Source: Enterococcus silesiacus (lineage in GTDB: Bacteria; Bacillota; Bacilli; Lactobacillales; Enterococcaceae). Taken from it: DNA of 64,000 nt. The stretch is from the NCBI GenBank assembly GCA_001465115.1, contig CP013614.1, positions 1,364,001 through 1,428,000 on the forward strand, read 5' to 3'. How positions within the stretch are numbered: the stretch's first letter is position 1; each line of letters starts with the position of its first letter. A program made the translations under genes and the position numbers. The notes under the pieces were generated by a model, which was not told where the DNA came from, made no database searches, and saw only the letters and a list, made by a program, of their open reading frames with translations. Below, piece by piece: positions 34,989 through 44,673 of the stretch.

Positions 34989-36130
34989 TAATAACCACCT
35001 CTTAACAACCTCTTATATATTTGTTCTAATTCTTGGAGGGTTGGTTTTCTCGGGTTTGTGATCGTACATTTATCTTCCATTGCTTTTGCTACCATTTCCG
35101 GAATTGCTGCCAAAAATTCTTCTGAATCAATCGCGTGATCTGTAATCAAATTGGCAATTTCTAATTGTTTCAATTGCCGATTTAATCCGTTGATCAATGC
35201 ATGAACAGTTGCTTTAGGTGTTCCAGCTTGAAAACCTAAATTATTTGCAATTCTTTGATAAATAGTTAAACTAGGTATTTCTTTTTCCAGCTCTAAACCA
35301 GCATTGTAGCTAATCACATGAGGTAACAATAATGCATTGGCCCGACCATGAGGAATATGAAATTTCCCACCTAAAGCATGTGCCAAACTATGACAAATCC
35401 CCAATGATGCCTCACTAAAGGCAATACCAGCTAAGCAAGAAGCATTATGAACTCGCTCGCGAAGGGCTAAATTTTCCCCATCTTTAACGACCGCAATTAA
35501 ATCCTGCCAAATGATTTTCATTGCTTTTTCACTCGCCGCATCGGTAAAATCAGTTGCACTTGTCGAGGCTAGCGCTTCTATACAATGAGTTAATACGTCA
35601 ATACCAGTATCAGCTGTTACGCTTTTTGGTACGCTTACGGTTAATACTGGATCTAAAATAGCTAAATCTGGAACCATACGATCATCTACTAAAGCATATT
35701 TACTTTGAGTTGTTGGATCTGAGATTACGGCAAAAGAAGTTACTTCACTACCTGTACCACTTGTTGTTGGCACACAAATTAACTGGACTGAACTACTTTT
35801 TTCAACCATGGTGTATATGTGACGAATCACTTTAGCTGCATCCATAGCTGAACCACCACCTAAGGCAATAATGCCGTCAGGTTTCAAATCCATTGCAGCG
35901 ACTAGACCTTTTGTAACGACATCGATGGTCGGATCAGGAATGATCTCTGAAAAAATGTGGCAACGGACATTTTTTTCCTGTAGTAACTGCATCATTTTTT
36001 CCGCAGTTCCATTTTGCTCCATAAATGGATCACAAATAATTAATACTCTTTCAAGAGACAGCGTTTGAATACTAGACAAAGCATCCACACCTGTCACGAT
36101 TTTTGTTGCCATTTTAAATTGTTTTAGCAT
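34988..36130 (-). CDS. Iron-containing alcohol dehydrogenase
   Basis: 380 residues, type III (Fe) ADH. GGGSAMDAAKVI binds NAD; metal ligands are in DVLTHCIEA and CHSLAHALGGKFHIPHGRANA. It reduces acetaldehyde to ethanol and regenerates NAD inside the compartment, matching EutG/PduQ. I see no clear encapsulation peptide. GGAGG precedes the ATG at 36130. Confidence 0.92.
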   Translation of the reverse strand: MLKQFKMATKIVTGVDALSSIQTLSLERVLIICDPFMEQNGTAEKMMQLLQEKNVRCHIFSEIIPDPTIDVVTKGLVAAMDLKPDGIIALGGGSAMDAAKVIRHIYTMVEKSSSVQLICVPTTSGTGSEVTSFAVISDPTTQSKYALVDDRMVPDLAILDPVLTVSVPKSVTADTGIDVLTHCIEALASTSATDFTDAASEKAMKIIWQDLIAVVKDGENLALRERVHNASCLAGIAFSEASLGICHSLAHALGGKFHIPHGRANALLLPHVISYNAGLELEKEIPSLTIYQRIANNLGFQAGTPKATVHALINGLNRQLKQLEIANLITDHAIDSEEFLAAIPEMVAKAMEDKCTITNPRKPTLQELEQIYKRLLRGGY

Positions 36131-36144
36131 CTACGTTCCTCCTT

Positions 36145-36579
36145 TCACCTAATTTTTTCAACAAAATCCTTTATTTCATCTATGTTATCCAAGTGAAGAA
36201 AAAATTGTTCTTTTGAACAACCAATTTCTTCCAGCTGTCTTTTCTCAGCCCTTTGTTCAGCAAGTGTAGTCTTTTCTATTTCAGATATTACAACACCAAT
36301 CACTGGCACTTGGAACACGTGGGCAAAATTAGGCGGATAACTTCTCTTTCTATTGGGATATGGAACCAAAAAGAGAACCTTACTTGCTTTTTGCTGCATT
36401 GAAATAATGTGTTTGTGCATCCAAGGACTTTCTAAATAGGAACTTGGAACAAGAATCGTGTCATTGGTATACATAATATTGGCAACCTTTCGTATCGGTC
36501 GCTCGGGTTGCTCAATCGCCTCAGCAATTGCTTGCACATGCTGCCTATTGGGTCCTATAATTAAAATCCGTTTCTTCAT
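36145..36579 (-). CDS. eutP: EutP/PduV-like protein with lost GTPase motifs
   Basis: 144 residues. The overall pattern matches EutP: IIGPNRQHVQAIAEAI where the P-loop should be, ILVPSSYLES where DTPGEYLE should be, and PPNFAHVFQVPVIGVVISEI where the family has PPGFA..F.KPVIGVV.K.D. GKT/S, DTPG and NKxD are all replaced, so GTP binding is doubtful. It is a pseudo-GTPase or has another ligand. Overlaps the upstream eutS-like gene by 4 bases. Confidence 0.8.
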   Translation of the reverse strand: MKKRILIIGPNRQHVQAIAEAIEQPERPIRKVANIMYTNDTILVPSSYLESPWMHKHIISMQQKASKVLFLVPYPNRKRSYPPNFAHVFQVPVIGVVISEIEKTTLAEQRAEKRQLEEIGCSKEQFFLHLDNIDEIKDFVEKIR

Positions 36580-36920
36580 GTTTTACTCACAGCAACAACA
36601 TCATAATTCAACTTTTCTTTTAACACGGTCACCACTGCGTTTAAAGCAACTTCTACGCTTTGTACATCACCATTGATCAATACCGATCCAGTAAATCGAT
36701 CTAAAAAACCTACACTTATCCCTGCACTTTTACCTGCTATATCGGCAGCAATGATTGCTGTTTCAACAGGGGAGATGGTTAAGATTCCGATTGCCCCTTC
36801 TGCTTCAACGCCTAGTGATTCATAGACTTCTGAAATTGGCGAAGCAATCACGTGGGCCAGTGTCACTTGCTTTCCTGGAACGGATTCTTCGATTACTCGC
36901 CTGGGAGCATTTTCTTCCAT
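36576..36920 (-). CDS. eutS: EutS/PduU-type permuted BMC shell protein
   Basis: 114 residues with an N-terminal extension (IEESVPGKQVTLAHVIASP) that forms a beta-barrel plug in EutS/PduU, then the permuted BMC core (GAIGILTISPVETAIIAADI, SVLINGDVQSVEVALNAV). CutR of choline loci belongs to the same group. Confidence 0.92.
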   Translation of the reverse strand: MEENAPRRVIEESVPGKQVTLAHVIASPISEVYESLGVEAEGAIGILTISPVETAIIAADIAGKSAGISVGFLDRFTGSVLINGDVQSVEVALNAVVTVLKEKLNYDVVAVSKT

Positions 36921-36935
36921 CCTACGACACCCTTT

Positions 36936-37886
36936 CTAATGACGGACTACTCGAACAGGAAACTCATATTCTTTAATCCAGCCTTCGATCCGATCTAAAT
37001 CAGACTCTGATAAAGAAGGATCTCCAGCGACTGGATACTCCATGCCTAACTGTCCATACTTGTTTACTCCTAATTTATGATACGGCAATAAATCTATCCC
37101 TAGAAAATTTGAATAGTCTTTGTATGGTAGTAAAAAATCAATGATTTGTTGAATTTCTTCTCGGCTATCATTAATCATTTTTAACATCGGCATCCGAATC
37201 TGAACTTGATGTCCTGCCTTTAAAATTTCTTGGAGATTGGCTAATATTTTTTCGTTACTTATACCTGTTAATTCGTTATGTCTAACAGGATTCATATGCT
37301 TTAAATCAAATAAAAACAAGTTGACATATTCTGCTATTTGCAGGATTCGATCCATTCTTGTATGACCACATGTTTCAATTGCGGTATGGATACCATCTGC
37401 TCGACAGGCTTGTAACAAGGCTAATGCCGCTTCTGGCTGTGCAGTACATTCCCCACCACTAAGGGTGACGCCGCCGCCTGATTGTTCATAAAAAGCATCA
37501 TCTTCATGAATGACTTCCATCAATTCAGAAATTGTTTTGATTTCACCGGTAATATTTAATGCTGCCATCGGGCAGACATCGACGCACGCGCGACAACCGT
37601 TGCAGGCAATGTCGCGTCGTACTTGATGCTGATCATTTTCATCCATGTAATGAATACCCATCGGACATACCTCGACACAGGCGCGACAATCACTACAGAC
37701 GCTTTCTTTATACATTACTTCAAATTTCCGCTCAAGCCCTTCAGGATTCGCACACCATTGGCATCGTAATGGACATCCTTTGAAAAAAACAATCGTACGA
37801 ATACCTGGACCATCGTATAAACTATATTTTTGTACATTAAAAACCATCGCTTGACGCTCAATTGTCGTGATGTTTTGAGTATTCAT
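36936..37886 (-). CDS. cutD: CutD, choline lyase activating enzyme (radical SAM)
   Basis: 316 residues. The radical-SAM motif CPLRCQWC has cysteines at 38, 42 and 45. Two ferredoxin-type clusters follow: CSDCRACVEVCP and CNGCRACVDVCP. GGGVTLSGGECTAQ is the SAM-binding segment of glycyl-radical activases. It abstracts a hydrogen from G821 of CutC. It lies 18 bases downstream of cutC. Confidence 0.97.
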   Translation of the reverse strand: MNTQNITTIERQAMVFNVQKYSLYDGPGIRTIVFFKGCPLRCQWCANPEGLERKFEVMYKESVCSDCRACVEVCPMGIHYMDENDQHQVRRDIACNGCRACVDVCPMAALNITGEIKTISELMEVIHEDDAFYEQSGGGVTLSGGECTAQPEAALALLQACRADGIHTAIETCGHTRMDRILQIAEYVNLFLFDLKHMNPVRHNELTGISNEKILANLQEILKAGHQVQIRMPMLKMINDSREEIQQIIDFLLPYKDYSNFLGIDLLPYHKLGVNKYGQLGMEYPVAGDPSLSESDLDRIEGWIKEYEFPVRVVRH

Positions 37887-37904
37887 TTTTTCATCTCCTA
37901 CTAT

Positions 37905-40448
37905 CTATGAAAACTTAGTTAACATTGTTCGGCTAATAATCTCATCTTGAACATCTTGACATAATTCAACAAAGAAGGCACTGTAGCCTGCTACCCGAAC
38001 AATCAAGTCACGGTATTGTTCTGGATGTTTTTGAGCTTCCAACAACGTTTCATTATCTAAATAATTAAACTGCATCTCACCATTTCCAAGGATGCTTGCT
38101 GTTTTCAACAACGTAATTAAGCTTTCTTCTCCTTCAGGTGTATCTAATAATCCTGACATAATCTTAAAGTTATGAACCATGCCCATATTCATCGTATCAT
38201 TGGCCATTTTAGAAATAGATTTTACGATAGCAGTTGGCCCTTTAAAGTCAGCGCCTTGTGAAGGGCTAATACCGTCTGATAATGGAATCCAAGCTTTACG
38301 ACCATTCGCCGAAGCACCAGTCATTTGTCCCAGTGGTGTGTTATTTGAAATAGACAACGTCCCATGACAAAGTTCTGAGAATAAAGTTTTATATTGACGG
38401 TGTTCTGCTTCTGTAAAATGAATTAGCTCGGCTGCAATTAAATCTGCATAGTCATCATCATTACCATATTTTGGTGCATTTAAACAATCGGTACGAATTT
38501 GATCATAGCCGACAAAATCAGCTTTTAAGGCACGATTCATTTCTTCTAACGTATATTTTTTATCATCGAAAACTAATTTTTTGATTGCTGCCATTGAATC
38601 TGCATAAGTGGCTAAACCTGACCAAACAACACCAGGTCCAAAATTGTACATTGCTCCGCCCTGAGAAACATCTTTTCCATTTTCCATACAGCCTTCGTAC
38701 ATCAAGGACATTAATGGTTTTGGCGCTAAATCACGATGGACTCTTTGCGTAATAACAGTGGCAACAGATGACCATTTTGTTACATATTTAATTTGGCCTT
38801 TAACAGCTTCTTCAAATTGCTCGTAGGTTTTGAATTGAGAAATATCGCCCATATCAGGACAGACTTCTTTGCCATACCACAACGGAACACCACGATTTAA
38901 CACAAGTTCAATGCAAATTGGCCATTGCGTATATGCTGTTGAGGTCCATTGGTATAAGCGTCCTGATTTTTGCGGCTCAACACACCCCATCAAACAATAA
39001 TCACGCGCATCCTCGATCGATACACCTTTAGCCAGCATCATTTTGATATGTGTATCGTCAAAGTGACAAGCTGGGAAACCGATTCCTGCACGAACAACAT
39101 CGACAATTTTTTTCAAGTATTCTCGTGGTGAACGATTATGAATCCGACAAGCTAATGATGGTTGATACACTTTAACATGACGAACAGCATCCATTAGTAG
39201 ATAGGTTAATTCGTTAGTGGCATCGTGTCCTTCACGGGTCACTCCACCAACACACATGTTAACGAATGGCTGATACCCAGCGAAGAATTTAGAACCACCT
39301 TCACTTGTGATCCACATCATCTCAGACATTTTGATCAGCATACAACCTGCTAATTCAAAGGCTTCAAATTCGTTCATTTTGCCAGTGTCCAAATCATTTT
39401 TGAAATAAGGATACATATATTGATCGACACGTCCGATTGACATCCCTGTTTGATTTTCCTCTACAACAAGCAATGATTCAATTGTCCAAACTGCTTGAAT
39501 TGCTTCCCAAAAAGTTTCTGGTTTATTAGCAGGGACTTTTGCATTTACTTCAGAAATCTTTTGTAGTTCTGCTTTACGTTTAGGATTTGTTTCTCTTTGA
39601 GCTAATTGTGCAGCATATTCTGACATTCGACGTGCATAAATCATGACCCCTTCAGTAGTATCAATTAATGATTTGTAAAAATAAATCTTTTGAATGTCAT
39701 CAGGATTTTGATAATCAAGTTTTTCTAAATGTTCTTTTGCTTCTCTTTGAATATCTAGCATCCCTTTTTTCATTAAAATGACATCATAACCTGGGTTAGA
39801 GTCACCACCACCATTTAATTGATGATAAGAACAATCAGAAACAAAAGACTCGCCAGACAATTCCCAAACGCCAGCTTCACGGAATTGATCTTCACAATAT
39901 TCATCGATTGATTTTCCTTGCCAGAAAGGAAATAGTTCTTCCCTCATAATTTTTTTATCTTCATCAGAGATAAAAAACGGGTCTTGCGGGCGATTTGAAA
40001 TGGTCTCAATCTCATCTTCCATCCAACGCCAAGCAATGTCTGGTGAGAATGCGCCGGCACGAGGAGCGCCATTTGGTGCACCTACAATCAACTCATTATC
40101 TTGAATAACCAATGGTGCTGTTTCACAACAACGCTTAAATGATTTTCCACGTAAAATTTCTTTAGGCATCCCTGGATTTTCTTTAGCTAATTTTGTAATC
40201 ACTCGTGCACGATGTGTGGTGATAGTCGGTTTTTGTTTTAAATAATTTGCTTTTAAAGCATCTAAACGAGCCGTAATTCCATTAGGTATCGTCGTTTCGT
40301 TATCTGAAGCGAATCCGCCACTTGTGATACTTGTGTCTTTTGTATCATCTGCAACAGTTGCAAACATCTTCATTAATGCTGTACGTTCTTCTGAACTTAA
40401 CTCTTTAGTTGCCTCGGCTAATTTAGCCGAAAATTCTTTAATGTCCAT
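37905..40448 (-). CDS. cutC: CutC choline trimethylamine-lyase
   Basis: 847 residues, the length of type I CutC. Catalytic residues fall at the published positions: D216 (LNGGGD), C489 and E491 ([12 protein letters not shown]), G821 (RVAGYSAFF). The CVEP plus [11 protein letters not shown] segment separates it from propanediol or glycerol dehydratases. It cleaves choline to trimethylamine and acetaldehyde. The N-terminal 35 residues ([20 protein letters not shown]) form an amphipathic helix, probably an encapsulation peptide. Confidence 0.98.
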   Translation of the reverse strand: MDIKEFSAKLAEATKELSSEERTALMKMFATVADDTKDTSITSGGFASDNETTIPNGITARLDALKANYLKQKPTITTHRARVITKLAKENPGMPKEILRGKSFKRCCETAPLVIQDNELIVGAPNGAPRAGAFSPDIAWRWMEDEIETISNRPQDPFFISDEDKKIMREELFPFWQGKSIDEYCEDQFREAGVWELSGESFVSDCSYHQLNGGGDSNPGYDVILMKKGMLDIQREAKEHLEKLDYQNPDDIQKIYFYKSLIDTTEGVMIYARRMSEYAAQLAQRETNPKRKAELQKISEVNAKVPANKPETFWEAIQAVWTIESLLVVEENQTGMSIGRVDQYMYPYFKNDLDTGKMNEFEAFELAGCMLIKMSEMMWITSEGGSKFFAGYQPFVNMCVGGVTREGHDATNELTYLLMDAVRHVKVYQPSLACRIHNRSPREYLKKIVDVVRAGIGFPACHFDDTHIKMMLAKGVSIEDARDYCLMGCVEPQKSGRLYQWTSTAYTQWPICIELVLNRGVPLWYGKEVCPDMGDISQFKTYEQFEEAVKGQIKYVTKWSSVATVITQRVHRDLAPKPLMSLMYEGCMENGKDVSQGGAMYNFGPGVVWSGLATYADSMAAIKKLVFDDKKYTLEEMNRALKADFVGYDQIRTDCLNAPKYGNDDDYADLIAAELIHFTEAEHRQYKTLFSELCHGTLSISNNTPLGQMTGASANGRKAWIPLSDGISPSQGADFKGPTAIVKSISKMANDTMNMGMVHNFKIMSGLLDTPEGEESLITLLKTASILGNGEMQFNYLDNETLLEAQKHPEQYRDLIVRVAGYSAFFVELCQDVQDEIISRTMLTKFS

Positions 40449-40472
40449 TTTATTCCCTCACTTTACATCAAA

Positions 40473-41909
40473 TTAGTGTTCCATTATTTTGGTTAAGATT
40501 TTTTCTAAAATAGCTGTATCAAAGTCACGTTCCAACTCTGATGGCTTATTTTCAATGAACGAATCATCTGGATAACCAATCTCTCGAATATAGGTTAAAT
40601 CTGTTGCCGTTATATTTTTAGCGCTAATCCCTCGGCCCGTTGTAAAGCCGCCAAGGATAAATGATACCGGCAACGTCGATTGCAAACCTAAACTTGCAGT
40701 ACTTGCTGGTGCATTGACAATCATGCGCCCGACCGGTTTCTTTAGAGCAAATTCTTTCAAAACAACTTTGTTTTTTGAATGAATCGCTAGTGTATGTCCG
40801 TTATTTTTTTCTTTTAATAAACGAATTGATTTTTCACACGCATGCATCCAGTCTGGTTCCAAGTAAAAAGCTAGAACTGGGCATTTCATCTCATTAGCAA
40901 AAGGATCCTCATCATGCATGTAATGTTGCTCTGAAACTAACACTTTTGTTGTAGGTGCTACACTTATTTTGGCCGCTTGAGCTAACCAAAGTGCATCTTT
41001 TCCAATACACGTTGGATTTATTTGATTATCCTTTGGCTGTAAAAGCGCCAGTAAGTTGGCTTCTTCATCTTTTGATAGGAAATGTGCACCATGTTGCTGC
41101 AACGATTCCTTGACTTTAAAAGCAACAACTCCTTCGGCAATTAAATACTGTTCGGTAGCTGGTAATAATCCGTTATCATAGGAACGACTATAGATTATTG
41201 CTTCTACTGCTTGTTTTATATCTGCTGAGCGCTCGATAAAAACAGGAGTTGCACCCGCTCCGCCATAAATGATCGGCCGTTGGTAATTGGCTGCGTTGAT
41301 ATAGTTTTGCTTACCAATGGCTATAATCATTGAAATGTCTTGGCTGGCTAATATTTCTTTTACTCCATTTTCTGTTACATCACTGACACAGCCTAAACAT
41401 CCTTTAGGCAAACCATTCATTTCACAAATTTCTTTGATCTTTTGAAACACCTGATACGTTGTTTTTTGTGCGTTAGGATGTGGAATCAAAAGCATAGCAT
41501 TGCCTGATTTTATCCCGATTGTCAGACTATAAATAGCATTTAATGTTGCATTTTCTGCTGGTAATAACACTGGAATTACCCCTAATGGCACTCCGACCTG
41601 TAGAATATTCCCCGCTGAATCTTCTACAATATTTCCAACACAATGCTGTTGATCAAGCTCTTCAGATAACGCTTTCAAAAACTGAATACTCAATGTTTCT
41701 TTGTCTTTATAGCATCCCATATTTGTTTCTTCAATTTCAGTTGCTAAAAATCGACCAACATCCGCTTCAATTGCTTTAAGTAGTTGTTTTACGATGTTAT
41801 CAAGGTTCTTTTGCTCGTATTCTTTTACTAGCTGTTGCGCATCTCGTGCCGTTTCAACTAAAATCCGTGCTTCTTGAATAGAGACTAAATCTTTATCTAC
41901 ATATTGCAT
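40473..41909 (-). CDS. Aldehyde dehydrogenase homologue without catalytic cysteine
   Basis: 478 residues, co-linear with the active copy at 30360-31880. Where that enzyme has FDNGTICASEQ this one has YDNGLLPATEQ, with proline 250 (codon CCA at 41160-41162) at the cysteine position. The glycine-rich end segment is also changed (NAPASTASLG for NTGGSQGGTG). The C-terminal amphipathic helix (DTAILEKILTKIMEH) that targets cargo is kept. Inference: a non-catalytic partner, perhaps bridging cargo and shell. Not a pseudogene: the frame is intact. Confidence 0.9.
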   Translation of the reverse strand: MQYVDKDLVSIQEARILVETARDAQQLVKEYEQKNLDNIVKQLLKAIEADVGRFLATEIEETNMGCYKDKETLSIQFLKALSEELDQQHCVGNIVEDSAGNILQVGVPLGVIPVLLPAENATLNAIYSLTIGIKSGNAMLLIPHPNAQKTTYQVFQKIKEICEMNGLPKGCLGCVSDVTENGVKEILASQDISMIIAIGKQNYINAANYQRPIIYGGAGATPVFIERSADIKQAVEAIIYSRSYDNGLLPATEQYLIAEGVVAFKVKESLQQHGAHFLSKDEEANLLALLQPKDNQINPTCIGKDALWLAQAAKISVAPTTKVLVSEQHYMHDEDPFANEMKCPVLAFYLEPDWMHACEKSIRLLKEKNNGHTLAIHSKNKVVLKEFALKKPVGRMIVNAPASTASLGLQSTLPVSFILGGFTTGRGISAKNITATDLTYIREIGYPDDSFIENKPSELERDFDTAILEKILTKIMEH

Positions 41910-41912
41910 CTA

Positions 41913-42233
41913 TTATGCATCTCCCTCCTCAGCAGGTAAAAGATTACTTAATTGATAACGATCAATCATTTTATTTAAATCGCCATGAGGACTTGCAATC
42001 ACGACTGAACTGTAAACTTTTGCACCTAGCTGTTCCACGGCTTTAATACCTGCTTCAACCGCTGACTGGCATGCAGCAACATCTCCTTGTACGATCACAG
42101 AAATGTATCCTGAGGCAACATTTTCATACCCAACCAACTCAACATTTGCAGCTTTGCACATTGCATCACAAGCTTCTAAAACAAAAACTAAGCCAAATGT
42201 TTCAATTGCACCAATTGCTTCATAGGTCTTCAC
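41913..42233 (-). CDS. BMC-H shell protein
   Basis: 106 residues: AIGAIETFGLVFVLEACDAM and VASGYISVIVQGDVAACQSA, then a longer C-terminal tail with DLNKMIDRYQLSNLLPAEEG. The pore loop reads NVASGY instead of VGGG, so a different pore. It carries three cysteines near helix A and the pore. It stands 4 bases before the dehydrogenase-like gene. Confidence 0.94.
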   Translation of the reverse strand: MKTYEAIGAIETFGLVFVLEACDAMCKAANVELVGYENVASGYISVIVQGDVAACQSAVEAGIKAVEQLGAKVYSSVVIASPHGDLNKMIDRYQLSNLLPAEEGDA

Positions 42234-42250
42234 TCATCTTCCTCCTAATC

Positions 42251-42547
42251 TTACTGATCAATATCATGAACAGAAACAATATCCCCAACATATGAAATTG
42301 GTCGAGGCATCACATTTTGTGCTGTTAAGGTGCCGATCTCATCAGCAGCCTTAGCGCCAGCTGCAACAGATGCTTCAACAGCTGCAATGTCTCCTTTGAT
42401 CATGACCGTTACTAACGTGGAGCCGATATTTTCATAAGAAATCAATTCCACATTTGCGGCTTTTAACATTTCATCAGCAGCTTTTAGCGCTGGCACTAGC
42501 CCAATTGTTTCTACTAACCCTAAAGCTTCTTCGCCACGATATCTCAA
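42251..42547 (-). CDS. BMC-H shell protein
   Basis: 98 residues: ALGLVETIGLVPALKAADEM, NIGSTLVTVMIKGDIAAVEA and NVMPRPISYVGDIVS. The pore loop is ENIGST, different again from the bookend shell proteins. Ribosome site GGAGGAAAC. Confidence 0.95.
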   Translation of the reverse strand: MRYRGEEALGLVETIGLVPALKAADEMLKAANVELISYENIGSTLVTVMIKGDIAAVEASVAAGAKAADEIGTLTAQNVMPRPISYVGDIVSVHDIDQ

Positions 42548-42559
42548 TGTGTTTCCTCC

Positions 42560-42844
42560 TTACACTGCACGATATTTTTTATCAACATATTTTTCAACGG
42601 TTGCTCTACCTTCATCAGTGATTTTGTAATAAATGACCAATTGATCATTGTCATCTAAATCATAGGTCGCTAACTCCACTAATCCGTTGGCCTCTAGTGC
42701 CATCATATGCTCTAAATACATTTTTTCGTTAAACTGTTTCTCCTGCCCGTATTGAGGTTTTAATTCCTCCATAACCTGTGCAACATCTATTTCTCTTTGG
42801 TCATACATTTGATTTAATACAGCTGTTCTACTAGGCAAAAGCAT
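42560..42844 (-). CDS. Small winged-helix-like protein of the cut locus
   Basis: 94 residues with EKMYLEHMMALEANGLVELA and YYKITDEGRATVEKYVDKKY, the recognition-helix and wing pattern of PadR/winged-helix proteins. It is translated one base after the transporter. It could be a local regulator or a structural part; I cannot name a family. Confidence 0.65.
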   Translation of the reverse strand: MLLPSRTAVLNQMYDQREIDVAQVMEELKPQYGQEKQFNEKMYLEHMMALEANGLVELATYDLDDNDQLVIYYKITDEGRATVEKYVDKKYRAV

Positions 42845-42845
42845 A

Positions 42846-43850
42846 TTACTCAGCCCCCTTTTTGAATAAATCTAATGGGTTCATCGTCACTAAAATTGCA
42901 CCGATCACGATAATAATTGAGCCTATAACCATCGTTGGTGTCAGTGTTTGACCTAAGAAAATAACACTAAATAATACACCCCAAAATGCATAAGTGACAT
43001 TTAAAGACATACCAATTGCTGTTCCGACCATGGCGTTTGCTTTGTACCATGTTAAAAATGAAACCGCAGCGCTTAGCCCTGACAATACTAACCATAAAAC
43101 AGGCGTTACTGCAGCTAATGTCCCAAATAGTAAGTTAAATGCACCAACAGCAGGGACAACAATGATTAAAACAACCAGACCAGAAATTAATTGACGTAAG
43201 TTTACCGCTACATCAGTATCGATCATAGCACCACCAAAACTTGAAAATACACCTTCTAATCCCCAAGCAATTGCTGCAATCAGCGCACAGATGATTCCTA
43301 GGGTAAAATTAGGAGCACCTTCTGGTTTCACCATGTTAATTGTAATTGCCCCAGCAACCACAACCACCATCCCTAATACGATACGAGCTGTTGGCTTTTG
43401 CTTTAAGAAAATCCATGAAAACAAAGCACCAAATAAACTGCAAGTAGCTGAGATTGGAATCGCATAAGCTCCAGCCATTGCTAAACCGACTAGATAAGCA
43501 CCATTTGCAATAGGTCCGCCTAACAGAAAGCCTATCACCAATAATTTACCTGGTTTTGTATGCAAGGTTCTGGTTAATTCTTTTAGCCTACCTTGTTTTG
43601 CGTTATAAAATAAAAGTAAAATTCCTGCGAAAAAATCATTTAACCCGGAACAAACAAAGGGTGCTGCCAAAAATCCTGCCGCACTAACCAGTGGATCATA
43701 ACCACTTGCTACCACGACTAATGTTGAATAAATACCATAGGTGATCCCAGAAATAATCCCATTACTGATTCCTTTTACGCGGAAGCCTTTTTTAGCTTGT
43801 TCCATTTTAACGTCTGCACTAGTACAAGAAATATTTTTTCCACTTTCCAT
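42846..43850 (-). CDS. DMT/EamA-family transporter of the cut locus
   Basis: 334 residues with ten hydrophobic segments arranged as two EamA repeats, preceded by a polar cytoplasmic N-terminus of about 25 residues. Being second in the choline operon, it is a candidate choline importer or trimethylamine exporter. The usual BCCT or OpuC choline transporters are absent here. GAGGAGAAATAAAC precedes the ATG. Confidence 0.85.
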   Translation of the reverse strand: MESGKNISCTSADVKMEQAKKGFRVKGISNGIISGITYGIYSTLVVVASGYDPLVSAAGFLAAPFVCSGLNDFFAGILLLFYNAKQGRLKELTRTLHTKPGKLLVIGFLLGGPIANGAYLVGLAMAGAYAIPISATCSLFGALFSWIFLKQKPTARIVLGMVVVVAGAITINMVKPEGAPNFTLGIICALIAAIAWGLEGVFSSFGGAMIDTDVAVNLRQLISGLVVLIIVVPAVGAFNLLFGTLAAVTPVLWLVLSGLSAAVSFLTWYKANAMVGTAIGMSLNVTYAFWGVLFSVIFLGQTLTPTMVIGSIIIVIGAILVTMNPLDLFKKGAE

Positions 43851-43879
43851 GTTTATTTCTCCTCAATTGTTATTTTCAA

Positions 43880-44155
43880 TTATCTATTTGGCAGAATATT
43901 TTCAACTTCACTATGTGGACGTGGGATTACGTGCACAGATAACAATTCACCCACACGTTCAGCAGCTGCTGCACCAGCATCAGTTGCAGCCTTAACAGCT
44001 CCAACATCACCTCTAACCATCACTGTTACAATACCGCCACCAACTAATTCTTTTCCAATTAGTGAAACATTTGCAGCTTTCACCATTGCATCCGCCGCTT
44101 CGATTGATCCAATCATTCCTCTTGTTTCTACCATTCCTAATGCATCATGTTTCAT
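43880..44155 (-). CDS. BMC-H shell protein, first gene of the cut operon
   Basis: 91 residues, differing from the last gene (29375-29656) at only about ten positions: [40 protein letters not shown]. Its ATG is preceded by GAGAGGAAGAAAAAC. Probably the major facet protein, encoded at the most highly transcribed position. Confidence 0.96.
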   Translation of the reverse strand: MKHDALGMVETRGMIGSIEAADAMVKAANVSLIGKELVGGGIVTVMVRGDVGAVKAATDAGAAAAERVGELLSVHVIPRPHSEVENILPNR

Positions 44156-44574
44156 GTTTTTCTTCCTCTCATTATTAAATTAAAAAACGCTTTCTTTATG
44201 ACAGCACCATCATATCCGATGACCTTAAGGGCGTAGTCAATCTATTTTTTTAATTCTTTTCTGTATATAACACAGTTCCATCTGTACTAATACAAAAATT
44301 ATTCTCAATTGGCTGTTCTAATTAAGAATATTCTTTGCTATTAACGCTACAGCATTTATTTAGTTGGAAGTGATAATTATTATTATTCTAATTCCTTATT
44401 TTAATAACAGAATTTAAATTGATACACTTCATGCTCATTTTTTCACATTAAGAATCATTTGTAACCTTATAAATCCCCATTACCTGTCTTAACTATGTGT
44501 GCTTCTAATTATTCAATAACAACAAAAAAGTAAAATGAATGAATATGCATGATCATAACGACTATTTTATAACA
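44156..44574. other. Upstream region of the cut operon
   Basis: No gene. It holds the MerR-type promoter at 44209-44240; the upstream 330 bases are AT-rich without a frame I can support. A transcript from the promoter has a short leader of about 45 bases. Confidence 0.5.
44209..44240 (-). promoter_or_regulatory. MerR-type promoter of the cut operon
   Basis: Minus strand: TTGACT (44235-44240), a 20-base spacer ACGCCCTTAAGGTCATCGGA, TATGAT (44209-44214). The spacer is longer than the usual 17 and is centred on the palindrome CCTTAAGG within GAC...GTC half-sites, as at promoters that MerR proteins activate by twisting DNA. Confidence 0.7.
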
Positions 44575-44663
44575 TAAAAAAAGGTTACCCTATAGGACAA
44601 CCTTTTGCATTTTTATTCACAATAAAAAAACAAGCGATCATCTGCTATTACGACCACTTGTTT
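44575..44663 (-). terminator. Two tandem terminators after the MerR gene
   Basis: AAACAAG.../CTTGTTT arms at 44628-44663 and AAAAGGTT/AACCTTTT arms at 44577-44605, each with T runs on the minus strand. They separate the regulator transcript from the cut operon. Confidence 0.75.
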
Positions 44664-44673
44664 CTCTTTATAC

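Noticed and set aside
37905..40448. Glycerol or propanediol dehydratase instead of choline lyase
   Set aside because: C489/E491 in a CVEP context, D216 and the [11 protein letters not shown] segment are those of CutC.
41543..41779. Antisense frames inside the cut and yhf operons
   Set aside because: They mirror coding periodicity of real genes and lack ribosome sites.
29375..44155. Ethanolamine utilisation locus
   Set aside because: Several eut-like names occur, but the ammonia lyase subunits EutBC are absent and CutC/CutD are present.
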